A DNA stretch of 64,000 nt from Shimia aestuarii (GCF_900114635.1 NZ_FOTQ01000005.1:1-64000); one strand, 5' to 3'. Shown: positions 1 through 9,269, counted from the stretch's first letter. The notes: generated by a model from the sequence alone, not told the origin. Program-made: numbers and translations.

Positions 1-12
1 GGTGCGCGCTAC

Positions 13-32
13 CTTCAAGTGCGACTCCTATT
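13..32 (+). repeat. IS30 left terminal inverted repeat
   Basis: This 20-bp sequence is the inverted copy of 1090-1109 with 17 of 20 positions matching. It lies 36 bp upstream of the transposase start. Confidence 0.75.
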
Positions 33-68
33 AGAAAACAATGAGTTATCTAATGAGGAGATTGTGCC

Positions 69-1094
69 ATGGGAGCTGTTTACACGCAACTGAGCATTGA
101 GGAACGCCGCAGAATCGAACGCTGGCGACATGCTAAGGTCCCTGTTCGCGAGATGGCGCGTGTGCTGAAGCGCTCGAAAGCCACGATCCACCGCGAGATC
201 AAGCGGAACTTTTTCAGCGATGAATGCATGCCTAAGTGTGACGGCTACTATGGTGCTGCCGCCCATCTGATGGCAGCCGATCGGCGTGCGCGGCAGCGCA
301 AGCTGATCCGCTATCCGCAATTGCTCAAAAGAGTTGTGGAACGGCTCAAGCATGGGTGGACGCCTGAACAGATCGGCAACCGAATGATCTATGAAGGCGC
401 AAGGCTGCGCGTCTGTCAGGAAACGATCTACCGGTACATCTATTCCAAGGAAGGCATGGCGCAGGAGCTGTGGTGGTATCTGCCAAACCACCGCAAGTAT
501 CGCCGTCCCCGCCGTGCCAGGGAACGCCAGGCGCCCAAGTTTGACCGCGATGTCAGCATCCTGTTCCGTCCGGATGATGTTGCCCATCGCCGCCAGTTCG
601 GCCACTGGGAAGGCGATTTGATGCTGTTCAAACAGAGCCTTGGGCAATCGAACGTCACATCGCTGGTCGAGCGGGTCAGCCGGTTCACGGTGCTGCTGAA
701 GAACCCGAACAAACGAACCAAACCCGTCATGGGCAAGATTATGAAAGCGGTGCGTGACCTGCCCCACCTGGCGCGCAAATCTATCACCTTCGACCGCGGC
801 ACCGAGTTCGTCAGCTGGCCGCACCTTCAGGCCGAGATCGGAACGCAGACGTGGTTCTGTGACCCCTCCTCGCCTTGGCAGAAAGGCACTGTCGAGAACA
901 CCAATCGCCGGGTTCGAAGATGGCTGCCCCGAAAACACGACATCACGGCCGTCTCAGACCACGAACTGAAACAGATCTGCGACCGGCTCAACAACACGCC
1001 CCGAAAATGCCTCGGGTGGAAAACGCCAGCGGAGGTCTTCAGGGAAAAGATGATGGTGGAACTCGGCCGATCTCCCTACCCTCGAAGGCAATAG
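69..1094 (+). CDS. IS30-family transposase
   Basis: This DDE transposase moves the surrounding element by cut-out circle or copy mechanisms typical of IS30. The N-terminus (residues about 5-50) is the IS30 helix-turn-helix, with the pattern LSIEERRRIERW followed by SKATIHREIKRN. The C-terminal rve-type catalytic core has D183 (GHWEGD), D242 (FDRGTEF) and E276 (KGTVENTNRR), with the usual spacing of about 33 residues between the last two. At 341 aa it has the normal family length, with no frameshift or stop. The ATG follows a GAGGAG-like ribosome site. It should be active if expressed. Confidence 0.93.
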   Translation: MGAVYTQLSIEERRRIERWRHAKVPVREMARVLKRSKATIHREIKRNFFSDECMPKCDGYYGAAAHLMAADRRARQRKLIRYPQLLKRVVERLKHGWTPEQIGNRMIYEGARLRVCQETIYRYIYSKEGMAQELWWYLPNHRKYRRPRRARERQAPKFDRDVSILFRPDDVAHRRQFGHWEGDLMLFKQSLGQSNVTSLVERVSRFTVLLKNPNKRTKPVMGKIMKAVRDLPHLARKSITFDRGTEFVSWPHLQAEIGTQTWFCDPSSPWQKGTVENTNRRVRRWLPRKHDITAVSDHELKQICDRLNNTPRKCLGWKTPAEVFREKMMVELGRSPYPRRQ

Positions 1095-1109
1095 GAGTCG
1101 CAGTTCAAC
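1090..1109 (-). repeat. IS30 right terminal inverted repeat
   Basis: This is the inverted partner of 13-32. The first bases overlap the last codons of the transposase, as is common in IS30 elements. Confidence 0.75.
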
Positions 1110-1273
1110 TATCGCTCACATTTTATGGCTTTAATACAATCCCCTACAGGCAGAACTTAACCTGTATCGCAACTGGGAATCCTAAGGGTCATCAAATCCA
1201 GCGTAAGAGAATACAAGAGTCCTTCTCCGCCTGCGACTATCTGTTCCACAATTTCACATAGTCGCCGGGATTC
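1110..1273. other. Short intergenic region between IS30 and phoB
   Basis: About 160 bp separate the right IS end from the phoB stop. I see no gene, no strong hairpin and no clear terminator for phoB here. It is possible that the IS separated phoB from its normal downstream sequence. Confidence 0.5.
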
Positions 1274-1963
1274 TTAACCAAGCGCATATCCAGCGCCGCG
1301 CACCGTGCGCAACGGATCCTCGCCACCATGCACGCACAACGCCTTGCGCAGACGCCCGATATGCACGTCGACGGTACGGCTGTCGACATAGATGTCCCTG
1401 CCCCAGACACGGTCCAGAAGTTGTTCGCGGCTCCACACGCGACCGGGTTTTTCCATGAACGTCGTCAGGAGACGGAACTCGGTCGGTCCGAGTTTTAGCG
1501 GCTTGTCCTGACGCGTGACACGGTGGGTTTCCGCATCCAGCACGATGTCATCAAACTCAAGCCTTTGCCCGGTGGCCGCAGGACGCACCCGTCGCAACTG
1601 GTTGCGCACCCGCGCCATGAGTTCCATCACCGAATAGGGTTTCACCACATAATCGTCGGCGCCGGTTTCCAGCCCCCTCACCCGGTCCACCTCTTCGCTG
1701 CGCGCGGAAAGCATGATGATCGGAATCGCCATTGTAGCCGCACGAGTCTTGAGGCGGCGGCATATTTCGATGCCGGAAGTGCCAGGCAGCATCCAGTCGA
1801 GCACGATGATGTCGGGATTGACTTCTTCAACCATCAAGAGCGCTTCGTCGCCGTCGGCGGCGGTTTGCACCTCAAAGCCATCGGCCTGCAGGTTGTAGGT
1901 CAACACGTCTCGCTGTGCGGGTTCGTCTTCGACGACAAGGACGGTGGGATGATCTTTGACCAT
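1274..1963 (-). CDS. phoB: Phosphate regulon response regulator PhoB
   Basis: PhoB is the DNA-binding output of the phosphate-starvation two-component system; phosphorylated PhoB binds Pho boxes and activates the Pho regulon. Residues 1-120 form the receiver domain with the acidic pocket E12/D13, the phospho-acceptor D56 (IIVLDWMLPG) and the conserved lysine in DDYVVKPYS. Residues about 130-229 form the winged-helix OmpR/PhoB DNA-binding domain (RLLTTFMEKPGRVWSR, RTVDVHIGRLRKAL). The length of 229 aa matches the family. It is the last gene of the phoR-pst operon, 25 bp downstream of phoU. Confidence 0.96.
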   Translation of the reverse strand: MVKDHPTVLVVEDEPAQRDVLTYNLQADGFEVQTAADGDEALLMVEEVNPDIIVLDWMLPGTSGIEICRRLKTRAATMAIPIIMLSARSEEVDRVRGLETGADDYVVKPYSVMELMARVRNQLRRVRPAATGQRLEFDDIVLDAETHRVTRQDKPLKLGPTEFRLLTTFMEKPGRVWSREQLLDRVWGRDIYVDSRTVDVHIGRLRKALCVHGGEDPLRTVRGAGYALG

Positions 1964-1988
1964 GGCGAAAGTGCTCCGTCGTGTTAGA

Positions 1989-2690
1989 TTATTCCGCCTC
2001 GATGCGGGTTGCCTTGGGGCGTGTGTCTTCCGGCATCTGCCCCGTCACGAGATAAATCACTTGCTCTGCGATCGAGGTCACATGGTCGCCCATCCGCTCG
2101 GTGTTCTTGGCGATGAAATGCAGGTGCATGCAGGGCGAAATATAGCGCGGATCTTCCATCATGAAGGTCAGGAACTCACGGAACAGGGCGTTGTACATCT
2201 GGTCAATGTCGCGGTCCCGCTCGAGTACATCACGCGCCAGTTCCGCATCACGCTGGATATAGGCGTCCAGTACGTCCTTGAGCATCAGCTGCACTTCGCG
2301 GGCCATGCGCCGCAGTCCGCCACGCGCGCCTTCGACTGGAGTCATATGCACCAGAACCGAGGTTCGCTTGGCCATGTTCTTGGCATAGTCGCCAATGCGT
2401 TCGAGGTTCGCGGCGATTTTCATCACAGATAGCACGACACGGAGGTCCACTGCCGTGGGCGCGCGCAGTGCGAGAACCTGAGCACAATCGGCATTGATCT
2501 GGTCTTCCAGTTCGTCAATCGCCTGATCGGCATTGCGGACCTGCTCGGCCAGTTCTTCGTCGCGGTTCTTCAGCGATTTCGAGGCGTCCAGAATGGCCGC
2601 TTCGACCAGCCCGCCCATTTTCATCACCTTGGCCTGAATGGCCTCAAGATCCCGGTCAAACCCCGAGACAATATGTTGTTCTTCGTTCAT
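1989..2690 (-). CDS. phoU: Phosphate signalling complex protein PhoU
   Basis: PhoU links the Pst transporter to PhoR and damps Pho signalling when phosphate is plentiful. The 233-aa protein is predicted to be all-helical with the two tandem three-helix bundles of the family; the repeated pattern LERIGDYAKNMAKR and TERMGDHVTSIAEQ shows both metal-binding helices. I chose the ATG at 2690 (MNEEQHIVSGF) because AAGGAG lies 9 bp before it; a longer frame to 2798 overlaps pstB and is rejected. It lies between pstB (13 bp) and phoB (25 bp). Confidence 0.95.
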   Translation of the reverse strand: MNEEQHIVSGFDRDLEAIQAKVMKMGGLVEAAILDASKSLKNRDEELAEQVRNADQAIDELEDQINADCAQVLALRAPTAVDLRVVLSVMKIAANLERIGDYAKNMAKRTSVLVHMTPVEGARGGLRRMAREVQLMLKDVLDAYIQRDAELARDVLERDRDIDQMYNALFREFLTFMMEDPRYISPCMHLHFIAKNTERMGDHVTSIAEQVIYLVTGQMPEDTRPKATRIEAE

Positions 2691-2703
2691 CTCGTCTCGC
2701 TCC

Positions 2704-3501
2704 TTAGCCGATACGGCCCGTGATGTAGCTTTCGGTCCGCTCATCCTTGGGGTTGGTGAAAATCTGCGAGGTGTCGCCGTATTCAACAAGGTTCCCAAGG
2801 TGGAAAAACGCGGTTTTCTGGCTGACGCGCGCGGCCTGTTGCATCGAGTGGGTCACGATTACCACCGAATACTGGTTGCGCAGCTCGTCGATCAGCTCTT
2901 CCACCTGCGCGGTCGCGATCGGGTCGAGCGCAGAACAGGGTTCGTCCATCAGCAGAACTTCGGGTTCGGTGGCCACGGCGCGGGCAATGCAAAGGCGTTG
3001 TTGCTGCCCACCCGACAGACCTGTGCCGGGCGCTTGCAGGCGATCCTTGACCTCGTCCCAAATGGCGCCGCGGCGCAGGGATTTCTCGACGATTTCGTCA
3101 AGATCGGCCTTGGATTTGGCAAGGCCGTGGATACGCGGACCATAGGCCACGTTGTCGTAGATCGACTTTGGAAAAGGGTTGGGTTTCTGGAATACCATGC
3201 CCACCTTGGCGCGCAACTGGACCGGATCGACCTTCTTGTCATAGATGTCTTCGCCGTCCAAAAGGATGTCACCCTCAACGCGGCATACATCAATTGTGTC
3301 GTTCATCCGGTTGATACAACGCAGAAAAGTCGACTTGCCACAACCGGACGGCCCGATGAAGGCGGTCACGGATTTGGCCTCGATATCCACGTTCACGTCT
3401 TTGATGGCATGGGTATCGCCATAGTAGACCTGAACGTTGCGGGCGGAGATTTTAGTGTCGGTCTGGACCATGGTGTCCCCTGGTGTGGGTGCGTCAAACA
3501 T
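2704..3501 (-). CDS. pstB: Phosphate ABC transporter ATP-binding protein PstB
   Basis: This is the ATPase of the Pst high-affinity phosphate importer on the inner face of the membrane. Counting from the ATG at 3501, Walker A (GPSGCGKST) is at residues 50-58, the ABC signature LSGGQ at 162-166 and Walker B (LLMDEP) at 183-188. The 265-aa form starts behind an AAGGA site; an ATG at 3471 (MVQTDTK) would give 255 aa and is a fair alternative. The open frame extends further upstream into pstA, but that extension is not needed. It lies 17 bp after pstA. Confidence 0.96.
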   Translation of the reverse strand: MFDAPTPGDTMVQTDTKISARNVQVYYGDTHAIKDVNVDIEAKSVTAFIGPSGCGKSTFLRCINRMNDTIDVCRVEGDILLDGEDIYDKKVDPVQLRAKVGMVFQKPNPFPKSIYDNVAYGPRIHGLAKSKADLDEIVEKSLRRGAIWDEVKDRLQAPGTGLSGGQQQRLCIARAVATEPEVLLMDEPCSALDPIATAQVEELIDELRNQYSVVIVTHSMQQAARVSQKTAFFHLGNLVEYGDTSQIFTNPKDERTESYITGRIG

Positions 3502-3518
3502 TTGTCGGGTTCCTTTGC

Positions 3519-4862
3519 TTACCAGCGGCGCTCGAACCGCCGGCGCAGGATGACTGCAAGAGTGTTCATCGAGATCAGGAAGATCAAGAGGATGATAATT
3601 CCGCCCCAGGCGCGTTCGTAAAAGGCCGGGTCGGCGCGTTTGGCCCATTCATAGATCTGGGCCGGCATTGCGGAGTTTGGCGACAACAGCCCTTCGCCGA
3701 TGGTTTCGGGCATGTTGGAGGCGATGAAACCGATCATACCGATCAGGAGCAGCGGCGCGGTTTCACCAAGCGCCTGCGCCAGACCGATGATGGTGCCGGT
3801 CAGGATCCCGGGCGCGGCCAGCGGGAGGACGTGGTGGAACACGGATTGCATCTTGGAGGCCCCTACCCCCAGCGCCGCATCCCGGATCGACGGCGGCACC
3901 GATTTAAGCGAGGCGCGCGTCGAGATGATGATGGTCGGCAGGGTCATCAGCGTCAGCACAAGCCCGCCCACAAGCGGTGCGGATTGCGGCAGGTGCATGT
4001 AGTTGATGAACACCGCAAGGCCAAGGATACCAAACACGATCGACGGCACGGCGGCGAGGTTCGAGATATTGACCTCGATAATGTCGGTGATCCAGTTCTT
4101 GGGTGCAAACTCTTCGAGATAGATCGAGGCGGCAACGCCAATTGGCAGCGCGAGCGCGAGGACCACGAGCATCATGAACAGCGACCCCATCATCGCCACC
4201 CCCATGCCAGCGGCTTCGGGGCGTTGGTCAGAGGCGTCGGCGCCAATGATGAAATCGATGTTGAAGGTCTTTTTCAATACGCCCGCGGCGATGAGTTGAT
4301 CCGCGAAATCAAGCTGCGCCGGGGTGACGTTCTTGTCGTTGGCGATGCTGTCACGGGTCACGCGCCCCTTGAGGTAACCATCGATGCGGCTGTTGGCGAG
4401 AAAGCGGAACTCGATGGTTTCCCCGATCTTCTCGGGATTCGCGATCACATAGTCGCGCAGCTGGGCCGCTGCCGATTTCGACAGCATCTTGGCCATGTCC
4501 TTGGACTTGAGCGCCGTTTCGATGCCATTCTCGGCCGTGGTCTTTTCAAAGGCGGTCTTGATCAGCGGCGCATAGCCGAACGTGGTGACCTTCTTGATCT
4601 TTTCGATGTCGCGTTCGCCGGTCTTGTCGAGTTTGCTTTCCAGAAGCTCGACCTGCATCGTGATAAAGCTTTGTTGAAACGCGCCAACACCTTTGGACAG
4701 GATCGTGTAGACCAGCGCGAGCAGCATCAGCAGGCCAATGCCAATGGCGATGATGCCATAGGCCTTGAACCGGCTTTCGGCGGCGTTGCGCCGCTTGGTA
4801 CGCGCATCCTGTTCGTGGATCGAGCCATGGGGCGTGGCGGTGGGCATAGAGGCGTCACTCAT
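3519..4862 (-). CDS. pstA: Phosphate ABC transporter permease PstA
   Basis: PstA is one of the two membrane subunits of the Pst importer. It has an N-terminal membrane helix (about residues 32-55), a large periplasmic loop of about 150 residues, and then the BPD-type permease core of several helices. The EAA-type contact for PstB is in the segment [23 protein letters not shown]. At 447 aa it is longer than E. coli PstA because of the periplasmic insertion, which is common in alphaproteobacteria. Its start overlaps the pstC stop by four bases (ATGA), which indicates translational coupling. Confidence 0.94.
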   Translation of the reverse strand: MSDASMPTATPHGSIHEQDARTKRRNAAESRFKAYGIIAIGIGLLMLLALVYTILSKGVGAFQQSFITMQVELLESKLDKTGERDIEKIKKVTTFGYAPLIKTAFEKTTAENGIETALKSKDMAKMLSKSAAAQLRDYVIANPEKIGETIEFRFLANSRIDGYLKGRVTRDSIANDKNVTPAQLDFADQLIAAGVLKKTFNIDFIIGADASDQRPEAAGMGVAMMGSLFMMLVVLALALPIGVAASIYLEEFAPKNWITDIIEVNISNLAAVPSIVFGILGLAVFINYMHLPQSAPLVGGLVLTLMTLPTIIISTRASLKSVPPSIRDAALGVGASKMQSVFHHVLPLAAPGILTGTIIGLAQALGETAPLLLIGMIGFIASNMPETIGEGLLSPNSAMPAQIYEWAKRADPAFYERAWGGIIILLIFLISMNTLAVILRRRFERRW

Positions 4863-6331
4863 TCGTATTGCTCCCGGTATTTGCGCACGATGAAGAGCGC
4901 GAGCACGTTGAGGCCAAGGGTCAGGACAAAGAGCGTCAAGCCAAGGGCAAAGGCCACGAGGGTTTCGGGGCTGGCGAAATCGCCGTCGCCGGTCAGCTGG
5001 CTGACGATCCGGGTGGTGATGGTTGTCATCGACTCAAACGGGTTGAGCGAGAACTTGGCAATGGCCCCTGCCCCCATGACCACGATCATGGTCTCACCAA
5101 TCGCACGGCTGGCAGCAAGCAGGATGGCACCGACGATGCCCGGCAAGGCGGCTGGGATCACCACCTGGCGGATGGTTTCCGACGGCGTTGCGCCAAGACC
5201 CAGCGAGCCGTCACGCATGGATTGCGGTACAGCGTTGATGATGTCGTCAGAAAGCGAGCTGACAAAGGGAATGAGCATGATGCCCATCACCGCCCCGGCG
5301 GTCAGGACCGAGGTCGCACCCGACATCCAGTCGACACCCAATGCACCGTTCTGGCCAAACAGGTTGACCAGCATGGGCCCAACGGTCAGCAGCGCAAAAA
5401 GACCGTAAACGATGGTCGGGATCCCGGCGAGGATTTCCAGGAGCGGCTTGGCAATGGCGCGGGTTTTTGGGCCGGCATATTCCGACAGATAGATCGCGGC
5501 AAAGAGGCCCACGGGCACGGCCACCAGCAGCGCGATGAACGAGATATAGAGCGTGCCCCACAAGAGTGGCAGGATCGACAGGTCCGAGTCGCCGCGGAAG
5601 TTGGGCGCCCATGTGTCTCCAAAGAAAAAGTCGGCCGCGGAATGCAGCCGGAAGAAGTTGATCGATTCAAACAGCATCGACAGAACAATGCCGACAGTGG
5701 TCAGGATCGCCAGCGAGGCCGCTGACATCAAGAGGATCAGAACCGCGCGTTCGACCACGTTGCGGGCGCGATAGGCCCCGTGGCTGTTGCGTACCGAGAG
5801 GACAAAGCCAACCAGCCCAAGCGTGATCACCACGATGGTCATGGCCAGATTGCCGGTATGAGACAGGCTGCGATAGCTCTGTGCGGCGTTCAGCACTTCG
5901 GGGCGAACCTCCTGCCCCAGCGCTACGCCGACCTCCCCCAGAAGCGCCCGGATATCCGTATCCTCGGCCCGCAATGCATTAGCCTCGTTATTGGAGAGCG
6001 CGCCCTGCCCGACAGCTGCATCCAGACCATCGGCCACGCGGCGCACGTCGGCCATGACGAGGTTCAGGTTCGATCCTTCTGGGATCAGTTCGGCGGGCAA
6101 AAGGCCGGATACGGACCGTTCGATCAGCATCGGCTGGGCCAGCAACCACAGCACCAGAACACCAAGCGCGGGCGCCAGAACGCTGATCGCGACATTGGCG
6201 CCATAATAGACGGGCAGCGAATGCAGGTTGCGCCCGTCTCCCTGAACAGAGCTCAGAGCGCGCGAGCGTCCAACAAAATACCCCGCCACTGCAAGGGCGA
6301 GGATGATCAGGACAAGCCAGGAAACAGGCAT
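4859..6331 (-). CDS. pstC: Phosphate ABC transporter permease PstC
   Basis: PstC pairs with PstA to form the phosphate channel. Membrane helices are visible at the N-terminus (LVLIILALAVAGYFV, then VAISVLAPALGVLVLWLLA), with a periplasmic insertion before the permease core. The PstB contact loop is QSMRDGSLGLGATPSETIRQVVIP, about residues 370-395. The 490-aa length and the N-terminal extension match the longer alphaproteobacterial form. It lies 66 bp after pstS, and that gap carries a strong hairpin (6361-6388). Confidence 0.94.
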   Translation of the reverse strand: MPVSWLVLIILALAVAGYFVGRSRALSSVQGDGRNLHSLPVYYGANVAISVLAPALGVLVLWLLAQPMLIERSVSGLLPAELIPEGSNLNLVMADVRRVADGLDAAVGQGALSNNEANALRAEDTDIRALLGEVGVALGQEVRPEVLNAAQSYRSLSHTGNLAMTIVVITLGLVGFVLSVRNSHGAYRARNVVERAVLILLMSAASLAILTTVGIVLSMLFESINFFRLHSAADFFFGDTWAPNFRGDSDLSILPLLWGTLYISFIALLVAVPVGLFAAIYLSEYAGPKTRAIAKPLLEILAGIPTIVYGLFALLTVGPMLVNLFGQNGALGVDWMSGATSVLTAGAVMGIMLIPFVSSLSDDIINAVPQSMRDGSLGLGATPSETIRQVVIPAALPGIVGAILLAASRAIGETMIVVMGAGAIAKFSLNPFESMTTITTRIVSQLTGDGDFASPETLVAFALGLTLFVLTLGLNVLALFIVRKYREQYE

Positions 6332-6360
6332 GGAGGAAAGCCTATGCGTTTGGAATGGAA

Positions 6361-6388
6361 CGGGCGGCGCACGTGGATGCGCCGCCCG
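6361..6388 (-). terminator. Hairpin between pstS and pstC
   Basis: A perfect 10-bp GC-rich stem (CGGGCGGCGC against GCGCCGCCCG) encloses an 8-base loop in the 66-bp pstS-pstC gap. No T-run follows it, so it is more likely an mRNA stabiliser or attenuator than a full terminator. Such an element would keep PstS, the abundant periplasmic component, in excess over the membrane subunits. Confidence 0.75.
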
Positions 6389-6397
6389 AAAGGTCGA

Positions 6398-7450
6398 TTA
6401 CATGTTGGAGCCCATGATGGCTTCGTCCGCAACGGCGGACTGGGTGTCGGCCAGCTCGGGATCCGAAACCAGACCGTATTCGGCCAGCGGGCCGTCGGGG
6501 CCTGCGATCTCGTCGGCGATGAAGAATTCAGCGTATTCTTTCAGGCCGGGGATCACACCGATATGGGCTTTTTTGACGTAGAAGTAGAGCGGGCGCGACA
6601 CCGGGTATTCGCCGGTTGCGATCGACTCGGTCGAGGGAACGATGCCCGACATGGTCGCAACCTGCAGCTTGTCGGTGTTGTTCTCGTAAAAGGCCAGACC
6701 AAAGACGCCGATGCCGTCCTTGTTGCTTTCGATGCGTGCCAGCGTTTCGGTATAGTCACCGTCGATGTCCACCGACACGCCATCGGTGCGCAGCGAGATA
6801 CAGGCTTTCTCGGCGGCTTTCTTCTTGGCCTTGTCGGTGTCGCCTTCGGCATGGGCCAGCAGGTGTTCGAACGCGCCGGTGGCTTCGCAGCCTGCGAGGA
6901 TCACCTTGTCTTCAAACACTTCGCGGGTGCCGTGCTTGGTGCCCGGAATGAATGCTTGGATCGGCTGGGCGGGGAAGTTGGCATTCACGTCGGCCCAGGT
7001 TTTGTTCGGGTTGGCAACCAGCTCACCATCAACCATGACCTTGTCCGACAGGGCCAGGAACCAGTCGGTCGGGGTGAATTCGAAGCCGTTGCCGTTGATG
7101 TCGCTGGCAAAGACGATGCCGTCATAGCCGATGCGCACTTCGATGATGTCGGTCACGCCGTTTTCGGCGCAGGCCTTGATTTCCTTGTCCTTGATCTTGC
7201 GCGAGGCGTTGGCCACGTCGATGGTGTTCTCACCCACACCTTCGCAGAAGCGCTTGAGACCTGCCGAGGACCCGCCCGATTCAACAACCGGGGTCGGGAA
7301 GTCAAAGTTTTCACCAAAGGCTTCGGCAACGATCGACGCATAAGGCAGAACGGTCGACGACCCGGCCACCTGAACCTGGTCACGCGCGGCGGCAGAGGTG
7401 GCGGCGACGGCAGCAATTGCCAGGGCGGATGCGGTCAGTTTGACGGACAT
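6398..7450 (-). CDS. pstS: Periplasmic phosphate-binding protein PstS
   Basis: PstS captures phosphate in the periplasm and delivers it to PstCAB. The N-terminus is a Sec signal peptide (MSVKLTASALAIAAVAATSAAA, split here only for reading; cleavage likely before RDQVQ). The mature protein has the PBP-like phosphate-site motif VAGSSTV near the start and ESGGSSAG further on, where backbone amides and serines bind the anion. At 350 aa it is a standard PstS. A GGAG site lies 9 bp before the ATG, and a triple Pho box lies about 80-105 bp upstream. Confidence 0.96.
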   Translation of the reverse strand: MSVKLTASALAIAAVAATSAAARDQVQVAGSSTVLPYASIVAEAFGENFDFPTPVVESGGSSAGLKRFCEGVGENTIDVANASRKIKDKEIKACAENGVTDIIEVRIGYDGIVFASDINGNGFEFTPTDWFLALSDKVMVDGELVANPNKTWADVNANFPAQPIQAFIPGTKHGTREVFEDKVILAGCEATGAFEHLLAHAEGDTDKAKKKAAEKACISLRTDGVSVDIDGDYTETLARIESNKDGIGVFGLAFYENNTDKLQVATMSGIVPSTESIATGEYPVSRPLYFYVKKAHIGVIPGLKEYAEFFIADEIAGPDGPLAEYGLVSDPELADTQSAVADEAIMGSNM

Positions 7451-7528
7451 GTAAATTACTCCATTTGTCTCTGACTGTCAGAAGATCAGTCTCGGAGCGT
7501 GAATTAGGACGCGCTGGCAAAGCTTTTG

Positions 7529-7556
7529 TGACACGAACGTAACGGTTTTATGACGG
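7529..7556 (-). promoter_or_regulatory. Pho box (three PhoB half-sites) upstream of pstS
   Basis: Read on the minus strand, three direct 7-mers spaced 11 bp apart are CCGTCAT, CCGTTAC and GTGTCAC, separated by AAAA and GTTC. This matches the PhoB consensus CTGTCAT-N4-CTGTCAC and its direct-repeat geometry. It implies that pstS has its own PhoB-dependent promoter within the phoR-pst cluster. Confidence 0.82.
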
Positions 7557-7578
7557 TTGCCGTCGAGGTCGAAAAAAC

Positions 7579-8634
7579 TCAGAGTTTTGGGAGAAAAACC
7601 CGGAAAGTGCTTCCCTCTCCGGGCGCGCTTTCAATGGCCATGCGACCGCGATGGCGGTTGATGATGTGCTTTACGATCGCAAGGCCAAGGCCGGTGCCAC
7701 CCATTTCCCGCGAACGGTGGGAATCGATACGATAGAATCGCTCGGTCAGGCGCGGAATATGCACCGGATCGATTCCCGGGCCATTGTCCTTCACGGAAAG
7801 ACAGATGGCCGGGCCGCGCAGGCTGCGGTCTCGTTCGACTTCGTCCAGCCGGATCGTCACATGGGTGCCCTGCCCGCCATATTTCAGCGCGTTCTCGATC
7901 AGGTTCGTCACCACTTGCATGAGCTGATCGGAATCGCCCGGCACGATCATCGCCCCGCCCGGTGCAAGAAAATCGAGCGTTGAGCCGGCATCCGTGGCCA
8001 GCGGCATCAGGTTACGCACGACAGAGCGCACGAGATCCCCAAGATTCACCGCATCCGTAGGGCGCATGCGCGAGACTTCCTCGACCTTGCTGAGCGACAA
8101 CAGGTCTCCGACGAGCCGGTTCATGCGGCTGGCCTCGTCGGCCATGGTGCTGAGGAACCGCTCTTGCGCCTGAGGATCGTTGCGTGCAGGACCCTGCAGG
8201 GTTTCGATGAAGCCAAGGATCGCGGTCAGCGGTGTGCGCAGTTCGTGACTCACATTGGCGACAAAATCGCGGCGCATCTGGTCGAGCTGTCGCAGCTCGG
8301 TCACATCGCGAAAGCAGATCACCGCCCCCCGCCCGAAAGTGCCCTGTACCGGCGCACAGGTGACGTTGAAACGGTGTTCCTGCGGCCCTTCATTGTGAAA
8401 ATAAACCGCCCTCTGACGCGTCCGTGTCTCCAGACAGGTTTCAACCGCAGAGTTCAGCGCCGGTTGGCGAAATACGAGGATGAAGGGCAGGTCCTTGCGC
8501 GCCTGGGGCTGCAGCGAAACCGCCCGTTCGTTGGCCCCCGCTACCCGTGCGTCCTGACCCACGAAAATCGCGGGCAGCGGAATCGCCTCCAGGTAAGACA
8601 GGTCAAAGTGTTCGGCCATCAGCGTGTTTTCCAT
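7579..8634 (-). CDS. phoR: Phosphate regulon sensor histidine kinase PhoR (no membrane segment)
   Basis: PhoR phosphorylates PhoB under phosphate limitation and dephosphorylates it otherwise. From the ATG at 8634 the 351-aa protein has a PAS-like domain (about residues 15-120), HisKA with the H-box FVANVSHELRTPL, and HATPase_c with NLIENALKYG, DNGPGI and GTGLGLAIV. The frame is open back to a GTG at 8709, but a Pho box lies in that stretch, so I place the start downstream; ATG 8619 is also possible. No transmembrane helix is visible, unlike enteric PhoR, so contact with Pst/PhoU would have to recruit it to the membrane. Confidence 0.9.
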   Translation of the reverse strand: MENTLMAEHFDLSYLEAIPLPAIFVGQDARVAGANERAVSLQPQARKDLPFILVFRQPALNSAVETCLETRTRQRAVYFHNEGPQEHRFNVTCAPVQGTFGRGAVICFRDVTELRQLDQMRRDFVANVSHELRTPLTAILGFIETLQGPARNDPQAQERFLSTMADEASRMNRLVGDLLSLSKVEEVSRMRPTDAVNLGDLVRSVVRNLMPLATDAGSTLDFLAPGGAMIVPGDSDQLMQVVTNLIENALKYGGQGTHVTIRLDEVERDRSLRGPAICLSVKDNGPGIDPVHIPRLTERFYRIDSHRSREMGGTGLGLAIVKHIINRHRGRMAIESAPGEGSTFRVFLPKL

Positions 8635-8680
8635 CAGGGTTGCAACCAGCGAATCGACGGACTGACCCAACAGTGTAGAT

Positions 8681-8698
8681 GTAACAGTTTGATGACAG
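8681..8698 (-). promoter_or_regulatory. Pho box upstream of phoR
   Basis: The minus strand reads CTGTCATCAAACTGTTAC, two 7-mers 11 bp apart, matching CTGTCAT-N4-CTGTCAC at all but one conserved position. It lies about 47 bp upstream of the ATG at 8634 and would make phoR-pst-phoU-phoB autoregulated. It is also the main reason for rejecting the longer phoR start. Confidence 0.85.
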
Positions 8699-8747
8699 GC
8701 TATTTCCACATGTTTTTCAAACTGTTACCATCACCTCTTCGTGTGAA

Positions 8748-9269
8748 TCACACTTCCTTCAACCCCATTTTGAAGCGACGCGCATTGTCTTGGTAGTGCA
8801 GCGCCGAAAATTCCAGCCCCTTGAGCGCCTTCTCATCCAGCGTACGCACCACCTTGCCAGGCGCGCCCATGACAAGCGATCCCTCGGGAATTTCCTTGCC
8901 TTCGGTGATAAGGGCCCCTGCCCCAATCAGGCAGTTTGTACCGATCCGGGCACCGTTCAGAACAGTGGCTCCCATGCCGATCAGCGAATTATCGGCAATC
9001 GTGCAACCGTGCAGCATGACCTTGTGCCCAATCGTGCAGTTTTCGCCGATCAGGAGCGGAAAACCGAGATCGGTGTGCATGACGGTGTTTTCCTGCACGT
9101 TCGTACCCTTGCCGATCACGATTTGCTCGTTATCGCCACGCAGCGTGCAACCAAACCAGACCGAGGCCCCCTCTTCGATCACGACATTGCCGATGATATT
9201 GGCATCCGGCGCAATCCAGGCACTTTCAGCGATCTTGGGGCGCACCCCGTCCAGTTCGTAAATCGGCAT
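8748..9269 (-). CDS. Gamma-carbonic anhydrase family protein
   Basis: This is a left-handed beta-helix protein of the gamma-class carbonic anhydrase/PaaY/YrdA group. Hexapeptide repeats run from about residue 15 to 140 (for example DANIIG, EENTVM-like NVQENT, IGHKVM). The metal-ligand histidines expected for the family are present in NTVMHTD and [10 protein letters not shown]. The 173-aa length is typical. The stop is followed by the phoR promoter region and the start overlaps the gmk stop by one base. Catalytic carbonic anhydrase activity is not certain, since many members have other or unknown roles. Confidence 0.88.
   Translation of the reverse strand: MPIYELDGVRPKIAESAWIAPDANIIGNVVIEEGASVWFGCTLRGDNEQIVIGKGTNVQENTVMHTDLGFPLLIGENCTIGHKVMLHGCTIADNSLIGMGATVLNGARIGTNCLIGAGALITEGKEIPEGSLVMGAPGKVVRTLDEKALKGLEFSALHYQDNARRFKMGLKEV

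Larger units (their letters stand above)
13..1109 (+). mobile_element. IS30-family insertion sequence, apparently intact
   Basis: The element is about 1.1 kb and carries a single full-length transposase. Imperfect terminal inverted repeats of about 20 bp lie at 13-32 and 1090-1109. They share the core GCGACTCCTATT and differ at three positions. The right repeat overlaps the transposase stop codon. The element sits downstream of phoB and is transcribed towards it. I could not fix the exact outer ends or a target-site duplication, because the left flank is only 12 bases long in this window. Confidence 0.85.

Noticed and set aside
3483-7474. Long open frames on the plus strand opposite pstA, pstC and pstS (up to 641 codons)
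   Set aside because: They are antisense shadows of GC-rich genes: low-complexity His/Arg/Asp-rich translations, no domains and no ribosome sites, and the minus-strand pst genes are certain.
8635-8709. PhoR start at GTG 8709
   Set aside because: A well-matched Pho box (8681-8698) lies in this stretch, so it is probably promoter, and in-frame ATGs lie just downstream.
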